A stretch of DNA of 64,000 nt, taken from positions 51,418-115,417 of the forward strand of contig VXPE01000122.1 in NCBI GenBank assembly GCA_009839745.1, written 5' to 3'. The notes below the pieces were generated by a model. That model was given only the letters and a program-made list of their open reading frames with translations. It was not told where the DNA came from and made no database searches. This DNA is from Candidatus Poribacteria bacterium. Lineage in GTDB: Bacteria; Poribacteria; WGA-4E; WGA-3G. How positions within the stretch are numbered: the stretch's first letter is position 1; every line of letters starts with the position of its first letter. This document shows, piece by piece, positions 59,857 through 64,000 of the stretch. Position numbers and translations under genes: made by a program.

Positions 59857-59900
59857 GCGCGATTTAAACGCGCGCTGTCTGTGATGTAAGACGGCATACT
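59857..59900 (-). terminator. Hairpins after rplL (possible weak terminator)
   Basis: On the minus strand AGACGG and CCGTCT form a hairpin across the rplL stop codon, followed 20 bases later by CGCGCGTTTAAATCGCGC. No T-run follows either, so intrinsic termination is doubtful. Confidence 0.35.
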
Positions 59901-59905
59901 TCCGT

Positions 59906-60304
59906 CTATATGATTTCGACTTCGGCACCGAGAGCTTCGAGTTGTTCTTTCGTTTTCTCGGCTTCCTCTTTAGCAATGCCTTCTTGAATGACAACGGGTG
60001 CGGATTCGACTTTCTCTTTTGCTTCCTTCAATCCGAGCCCAGTAATCGCGCGAACCTCTTTGATAACTGGAATCTTCTTGGAACCGAAGTCTTTGAGCTG
60101 AACGTCGAATTCCGTTTTCTCTTCTTCTTCTTCCTCTGCTGCTGCATCCGCAGCAACAACTGGCATCATCCCAGGCATAGCCATTGCTGGTGCGGCTGAT
60201 GCGGTGACTCCGAATTTATCCTCTAAGGCTTTGACCAATTCAGAAAGTTCCAGAACGGTCATATTGCTAATTTCGTCAATCAATTTTTCCAAATCTGCGG
60301 CCAT
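59906..60304 (-). CDS. rplL: 50S ribosomal protein L7/L12
   Basis: The stalk protein that recruits translation factors. 132 residues. The N-terminal dimerisation domain ([18 protein letters not shown]) is followed by an alanine/methionine-rich hinge and an acidic stretch ([14 protein letters not shown]), then the C-terminal domain with [21 protein letters not shown] and [27 protein letters not shown] precedes the ATG. It is the last gene of the block; rpoB does not follow. Confidence 0.97.
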   Translation of the reverse strand: MAADLEKLIDEISNMTVLELSELVKALEDKFGVTASAAPAMAMPGMMPVVAADAAAEEEEEEKTEFDVQLKDFGSKKIPVIKEVRAITGLGLKEAKEKVESAPVVIQEGIAKEEAEKTKEQLEALGAEVEII

Positions 60305-60417
60305 GTTTTATCCTCTCTATAGGTAGTATCAAATTAACTCGATTAGAGATTTCCGAATCAAGTCTCGGGGACTTGGTTTCCCTCAATATTTGATATAAGC
60401 ACTGGAAGTGCTATGGG

Positions 60418-60984
60418 TTAGGCGTCTTCCGCCTCTTTCTTTTGGTCGGCAACCTGTGTCAGTACGGAGGTTACCTGACGTATTGTTCCACTGAGTACGT
60501 TCACCATCCCTGTAACAGGTGAACCTTGACTTAAGGTGTTGACGAGTCCGGTGAGAGGTGCGCCGATAACCCCGACGGTGCGGGCGATCAGGACATCTCG
60601 TGATGGCATATCTTTCAGGGCTTCAACACCTGCTGCATCAATGATTCGTGTCCCGAGAATGCCACCTTTAACCTTAAGATTTTCGTGTTTCTCGCCAAAT
60701 TCAAGCAAGATTTTTGAAGATGTCGCCGGATCTGTACCGGTAGCGAGGGCTGTATTTCCTTTGAGATAAGGTGCCAAGCCATCAATCCCTCTTTCTTGAG
60801 CGACAACGTTTATCAATGTATTCTTACAGACCTTATAGCGGATATCGGCGGCTCGGAGTTGGTTTCGCAGTTCGTTAATTTCTGCGACGGTCAGCCCCTG
60901 AAAGTCTGTGAGCAGCACAACATCGGCATTGTCAAAAATCTCACGAATTTGTTCTGTTTGATGAACATTTGCCTCATTCGGCAT
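60418..60984 (-). CDS. rplJ: 50S ribosomal protein L10
   Basis: Forms the base of the L7/L12 stalk. 188 residues. Landmarks are VVLLTDFQGLTVAEINELR, IRYKVCKNTLINV and the C-terminal L12-binding helix (GSPVTGMVNVLSGTIRQVTSVL). AAGGAACTG precedes the ATG. It follows rplA with a 286-base leader that contains an attenuator-like hairpin, and is 113 bases upstream of rplL. Confidence 0.97.
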   Translation of the reverse strand: MPNEANVHQTEQIREIFDNADVVLLTDFQGLTVAEINELRNQLRAADIRYKVCKNTLINVVAQERGIDGLAPYLKGNTALATGTDPATSSKILLEFGEKHENLKVKGGILGTRIIDAAGVEALKDMPSRDVLIARTVGVIGAPLTGLVNTLSQGSPVTGMVNVLSGTIRQVTSVLTQVADQKKEAEDA

Positions 60985-61270
60985 GTTTCAGTTCCTTTCT
61001 ATATCGGTTGTATAGTAACCAGAGCGTGATACCTTGGTTCCCCTATACACCTATCAATTCGGTATACGATTGCATGCAAAAAGCCCCCAGGTGCCTGGAG
61101 GCTTAGATCCAAAGAGGAGTGAACACGGAACGACGCGATTTTACGGACGCTTTGGTCACACATCATTCGTTGTATTCCATTCAAGCCTCAGTAGGCAATT
61201 AAGCCGATGGCACCTACGTTCTACGACTTTATTCAGCTGTAGGACTCTTCCATATCGTATCCCGTGCGGA
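60985..61270 (-). promoter_or_regulatory. rplJ (L10) leader region
   Basis: A 286-base untranslated stretch between rplA and rplJ. In most bacteria the L10 leader RNA here binds L10-(L12)4 and represses its own operon. The position and length fit, but no consensus structure was verified; only the hairpin at 61078-61104 was read with confidence. Confidence 0.5.
61078..61104 (-). terminator. Intrinsic terminator/attenuator between rplA and rplJ
   Basis: On the minus strand GCCTCCAGG, CA, then CCTGGGGGC and TTTTT: a 9-bp stem with one mismatch and a T-run. Its place 94 bases before rplJ fits either the end of the L11-L1 unit or an attenuator of the L10-L12 unit. Confidence 0.75.
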
Positions 61271-61969
61271 TTATGCGAATTGCTGTGGATCTATCCGGAC
61301 AGCAGCTCCCATTGTTGCTGATATAGCGACACTCCGAATGTATCTACCTTTCACCGCGGACGGACGAGCGGCAACGAGCGCACTCATCACTGCGTTGAGG
61401 TTCTGTTTAATACTTTCTTCCTCAAACGAGACCTTGCCGATTGGGACATGAACAATACCGGAAGAGCGCTCTACTCGGTATTCGATTTGTCCTGCTTTGA
61501 TATCTTGGATGGTTTCGGCGACATCCATTGTGACAGTGCCAGCTTTGGCGTTAGGCATTAAGCCGCGCGGTCCCAGGATTCGTCCGAGTTTAGGCATGAT
61601 ACTTCGCATTAAGTCGGGTGTGGCAATTGTTGCGTCAAAATCGAGCCATCCGTCAACAATTTTATCGACGAGCTCGTCAGTTCCAACGAAATCTGCGCCG
61701 GCTTCTTCGGCTTGTCGTGCCGGGTCGCCTTGGGCAAAGACGACGACACGAACAGATTTCCCTGTTCCGTGTGGCAGTGCGACAGTGCCTCGGATATTCT
61801 GGTCTGCCTGTCGGGCATCTATGCCCAGACGCGATGCCAAATCCACGGTTTCATCAAACTTTGCGCTGCCTGTTTTTTTGACCAACGAGACAGCCTCGTC
61901 TATCGTGTAAAGTTGCAGTCTGTCTACGTGTTCGTTGATGCCGCGGTATCGCTTCCCTCTTTTCGCCAT
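61271..61969 (-). CDS. rplA: 50S ribosomal protein L1
   Basis: Binds 23S rRNA at the E-site stalk and, in many bacteria, represses its own operon. 232 residues. The start is ATG 61969, with TGGAGA 5 bases upstream. Landmarks are SAKFDETVDLASRLGID, QNIRGTVALPHGTGK, LGRILGPRGLMPNAKAGT and the C-terminal FEEESIKQNLNAVMSAL. Normal length. Confidence 0.97.
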   Translation of the reverse strand: MAKRGKRYRGINEHVDRLQLYTIDEAVSLVKKTGSAKFDETVDLASRLGIDARQADQNIRGTVALPHGTGKSVRVVVFAQGDPARQAEEAGADFVGTDELVDKIVDGWLDFDATIATPDLMRSIMPKLGRILGPRGLMPNAKAGTVTMDVAETIQDIKAGQIEYRVERSSGIVHVPIGKVSFEEESIKQNLNAVMSALVAARPSAVKGRYIRSVAISATMGAAVRIDPQQFA

Positions 61970-62064
61970 GTTGTTCTCCATAGGCCATATCTCTATAGCC
62001 CCGTTTCAAAGTGAACTTATCCGTATACCCACAATACCGTGTTTCGTCAGATGGATAAGCCGTG

Positions 62065-62487
62065 CTAATTAACCGTCAGCCCCATGCTACGAGCGGTTCC
62101 TTCCACCATTCGCACTGCTGCATCTAAGTCTGTCGTATTTAAGTCAGGTAATTTCGTCTGTGCGATTTCTCGAATTTGTTCCATCGTAATGGAAGCAACC
62201 TTGTTTCGATTGGGTTCACCAGAACCTTTGGCAATCTTTGCTGCGGATTTGAGTAAGACTGCGGCAGGAGGTGATTTTACATCGAAACTAAACGATCTAT
62301 CGCTATAACAGGTGATGACGGTCGTCACCACCATTCCAGTTTGATGCTGCGTCTGTGCGTTAAACGATTTGATAAACTCCTGTAGATTAATCATGTAAGG
62401 TGCAAGGCTGGGACCAACGGGAGGTTGTGGTGTCGCCTGTCCGGATACTAACTGGAGTTTAACTTCGCCTGCTACTTTCTTTGCCAT
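62065..62487 (-). CDS. rplK: 50S ribosomal protein L11
   Basis: Part of the GTPase-associated centre. 140 residues. Opens KVAGEVKLQLVSGQATPQPPVGPSLA; the C-terminal rRNA-binding domain includes KSPPAAVLLKSAAKIAKGS and AVRMVEGTARSMGLTV. Normal length, in the standard nusG-rplK-rplA order. Confidence 0.97.
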   Translation of the reverse strand: MAKKVAGEVKLQLVSGQATPQPPVGPSLAPYMINLQEFIKSFNAQTQHQTGMVVTTVITCYSDRSFSFDVKSPPAAVLLKSAAKIAKGSGEPNRNKVASITMEQIREIAQTKLPDLNTTDLDAAVRMVEGTARSMGLTVN

Positions 62488-62594
62488 TGTTTTTCCCTAT
62501 TTTGGGTTGTGAGCGTTCCAAATTGCATTTTACAGTCAGTAAAACAGGGTGAACTCACAATCACGGTTCTCCACTTAAAAAGTGCGATTCACAT

Positions 62595-63161
62595 TTAGTT
62601 TAATTCTTCTACTTCGAGTAAGCCCAAATCAACGGAGGTAGAGCGACCGAAAAGTGAAATGCTGAGGCGTAATCGTTGGTGTTCCATGTTAATTTCTTCG
62701 ATGTCCCCAGAGAATCCACTAAACGGACCGTTTATCACCCTGACCTTATCGCCTACTTCATATTCCATTGCGGGTACTGGTGGGACTTCCTCTTCCTCGG
62801 TTGACATCTGGAGCATTGCTTCGACGTCATCAGGGCTGAGAGGCGATGGATGTGAGGTGGGACCTAAAAAGTTCATGACTCCGGGTGTCTCTTGTATGAG
62901 AGTCCAACTCCTTTGCCCAATCGGATTATCGACATGTGGACCGAGTTCATGTGTGGTATTGACAAGAACGTAACCCGGATAAGAAGGTCGGAGGCTAATT
63001 TTACGTTGACTGTCTTTAACCTCTACAACCTCAGTCTCTGGGACATTAACTTGAAGTATCTCATCCTGTAACTCTTCCCTGGCGATCATGTTGTCAAGGT
63101 TAAGTTTAACCTTTTTCTCATGTCCAGTGTATATTTGAACGACGTACCAGTATCCATCCAT
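62595..63161 (-). CDS. nusG: Transcription termination/antitermination protein NusG
   Basis: Binds RNA polymerase and links it to ribosomes or Rho. 188 residues from ATG 63161; the open frame to 63239 overlaps secE and is not used. The NGN domain opens WYVVQIYTGHEKKVKLNL and includes SYPGYVLVN. The KOW domain is VGDKVRVINGPFSGFSGDI. Normal length, directly after secE. Confidence 0.96.
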   Translation of the reverse strand: MDGYWYVVQIYTGHEKKVKLNLDNMIAREELQDEILQVNVPETEVVEVKDSQRKISLRPSYPGYVLVNTTHELGPHVDNPIGQRSWTLIQETPGVMNFLGPTSHPSPLSPDDVEAMLQMSTEEEEVPPVPAMEYEVGDKVRVINGPFSGFSGDIEEINMEHQRLRLSISLFGRSTSVDLGLLEVEELN

Positions 63162-63192
63162 ATTCCGATTCACCAGTGTATGCACATTATGA

Positions 63193-63612
63193 TTAACGAA
63201 TAAAGAGAGTTCTGAGGAAAGCCATCCCGAAACCTTCAAGGGAATTATTCAGGACATACTGGCTTACGAGTACAGCAATTAGAGGGATACAAGCTACTGT
63301 TGCCGCTATCACTTTCCGATTCCCGTCAATACCCTCAGATTCAGCTTCTCTACTACTTTGCGGTTGATTCTCCCAACTTCGCATAATAAAGAAAACAACG
63401 ATTGGAAGAGCTGCGAGAAATATCCAACCCAGTGGGTTGTTCCATTTTGGAAAAGCGGAGTTGCCATCGACTAACCCGATGAAAAGTCCTAACACGGCGG
63501 AAGCGATGATAACAGTAATGGTGCTGCCTTGGACTTCTTTGGCATCCGGTTTAGACACTCTCTGCCATTCTTGATTGATTCCCTGAATGTAATTTTTAAA
63601 ACGAGTTATCAT
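63193..63612 (-). CDS. secE: SecE-like translocase subunit with extra membrane helices
   Basis: Position between tRNA-Trp and nusG and the N-terminal FKNYIQGINQEWQRVSKPDAKEV followed by a helix (STITVIIASAVLGLFIGLVD) identify SecE, the small subunit of the SecYEG channel. It is 139 residues, whereas most bacterial SecE of this type have about 60-70. Two further hydrophobic segments follow (PLGWIFLAALPIVVFFIM and VIAATVACIPLIAVLVSQ). ATG 63612 is used; earlier codons would lie inside the tRNA gene. The 12 bases between the tRNA end and the ATG contain no ribosome site. Confidence 0.85.
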   Translation of the reverse strand: MITRFKNYIQGINQEWQRVSKPDAKEVQGSTITVIIASAVLGLFIGLVDGNSAFPKWNNPLGWIFLAALPIVVFFIMRSWENQPQSSREAESEGIDGNRKVIAATVACIPLIAVLVSQYVLNNSLEGFGMAFLRTLFIR

Positions 63613-63624
63613 AAGATTAAAAGG

Positions 63625-63698
63625 CAGGCCAGGAGGGATTCGAACCCCCAACATTCGGTTTTGGAGACCGACGCTCTAGCCGTTGGAGCTACTGGCCT
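63625..63698 (-). tRNA. tRNA-Trp (anticodon CCA)
   Basis: On the minus strand the acceptor AGGCCAG pairs with CTGGCCT. The anticodon loop is CTCCAAA between TCGGT and ACCGA, giving anticodon CCA. The T-arm is GGGGGTTCGAATCCCTC-like. The discriminator is G. The 3' CCA is not encoded (CCT follows). A tRNA-Trp immediately before secE is a conserved bacterial arrangement. Confidence 0.95.
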
Positions 63699-63758
63699 GC
63701 AAGTTTTGCATAGGAGACGGCACACCTCGCGGTAGTGTCTACGCCCCTACCCAAAAAG

Positions 63759-63911
63759 TTATCGTATTTCCTTGTGAAGTGTATGTTTTTGACAGAAAGG
63801 ACAGTATTTCATCCGTTCATATCGACTTTGGTTCGTCCGACGGTTCCGAGTCGTCACATAATTCCGCCGACCACATACATCACATGCTAATATTACAATG
63901 TCTCTGGCCAT
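63759..63911 (-). CDS. rpmG: 50S ribosomal protein L33
   Basis: 50 residues from ATG 63911. A zinc ribbon is complete with CDVCGRRNY and CPFCQKHTLH (two C-x-x-C pairs), so this is the C+ form. It lies between tRNA-Thr and tRNA-Trp, as in many bacteria. The upstream in-frame extension to 63980 runs into the tRNA gene and is not used. Confidence 0.95.
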   Translation of the reverse strand: MARDIVILACDVCGRRNYVTTRNRRTNQSRYERMKYCPFCQKHTLHKEIR

Positions 63912-63935
63912 AATAAGCACTCTACTTTCGATAAA

Positions 63936-64000
<65 letters not shown>

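Noticed and set aside
59758..59994. Basic small ORF overlapping the end of rplL
   Set aside because: It overlaps rplL in another frame, and its basic composition comes from the acidic-helix codons of rplL read out of frame.

Overview
The window is a bacterial chromosome fragment of mid GC content. It most resembles the Candidatus Poribacteria or related sponge-symbiont and planktonic lineages. That is an inference from gene content: many phytanoyl-CoA-type dioxygenases, sulfatases, Gfo/Idh/MocA oxidoreductases and zinc alcohol dehydrogenases, dockerin-tailed WD40 proteins, a PorV-like barrel next to a giant secreted protein, and abundant dispersed hairpins. No rRNA or phylogenetic computation was available to confirm it.

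Layout. Positions 1-9.5 kb (+ strand) hold a truncated WD40/dockerin protein, SppA protease, a PhyH dioxygenase, a P-loop plus deoxyribosyltransferase-like fusion, a RimK-type ligase, a GT4 glycosyltransferase and a mannitol-dehydrogenase-family enzyme. Positions 9.5-19.1 kb are a small-molecule and sugar catabolism block: two Gfo/Idh/MocA proteins, an MFS transporter, two zinc dehydrogenases, a CmcJ/NvfI-type oxygenase, a sulfatase and a ThuA protein. Positions 19.3-22.4 kb are a decay zone: a Uma2 protein, a broken type ISP restriction-modification gene, an IS982-like transposase remnant and a frameshifted TPR gene. Positions 22.6-32.2 kb contain a Gfo/Idh/MocA protein, an RDD-PspA fusion, and a run of three sulfatases, a PhyH enzyme and a lactonase that looks like a sulfated-carbohydrate degradation set. 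Positions 32.4-41.1 kb contain a transglutaminase/TPR lipoprotein, a MazG-like protein, a PhyH/lipoprotein/MetE-like operon, a TauE-like exporter, a CDP-alcohol phosphatidyltransferase and a degenerate carboxyltransferase-like protein.

Positions 41.2-48.9 kb (- strand) form a cell-surface operon: a giant 1.9k-residue secreted protein with Ig-like repeats and a FlgD-like C-terminal domain, a PorV/UPF0164-like outer-membrane barrel and a LysM coiled-coil protein, closed by a strong terminator. Positions 50.2-58.6 kb (- strand) carry late haem biosynthesis (hemE, an MBL-TPR hydrolase, hemH, hemG/hemY) followed by a five-haem cytochrome c, so haem supply sits next to a haem consumer. Positions 59.9-64 kb (- strand) are the conserved tRNA-Thr, rpmG, tRNA-Trp, secE, nusG, rplK, rplA, rplJ, rplL block, unusually not followed by rpoB/rpoC.

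The most notable non-coding signals are many short hairpins carrying GTAG/CTAC at the stem foot (REP-like), a longer composite dispersed repeat, and a recurring motif that places a Shine-Dalgarno just upstream of several genes. No CRISPR array, rRNA or complete insertion sequence was found.
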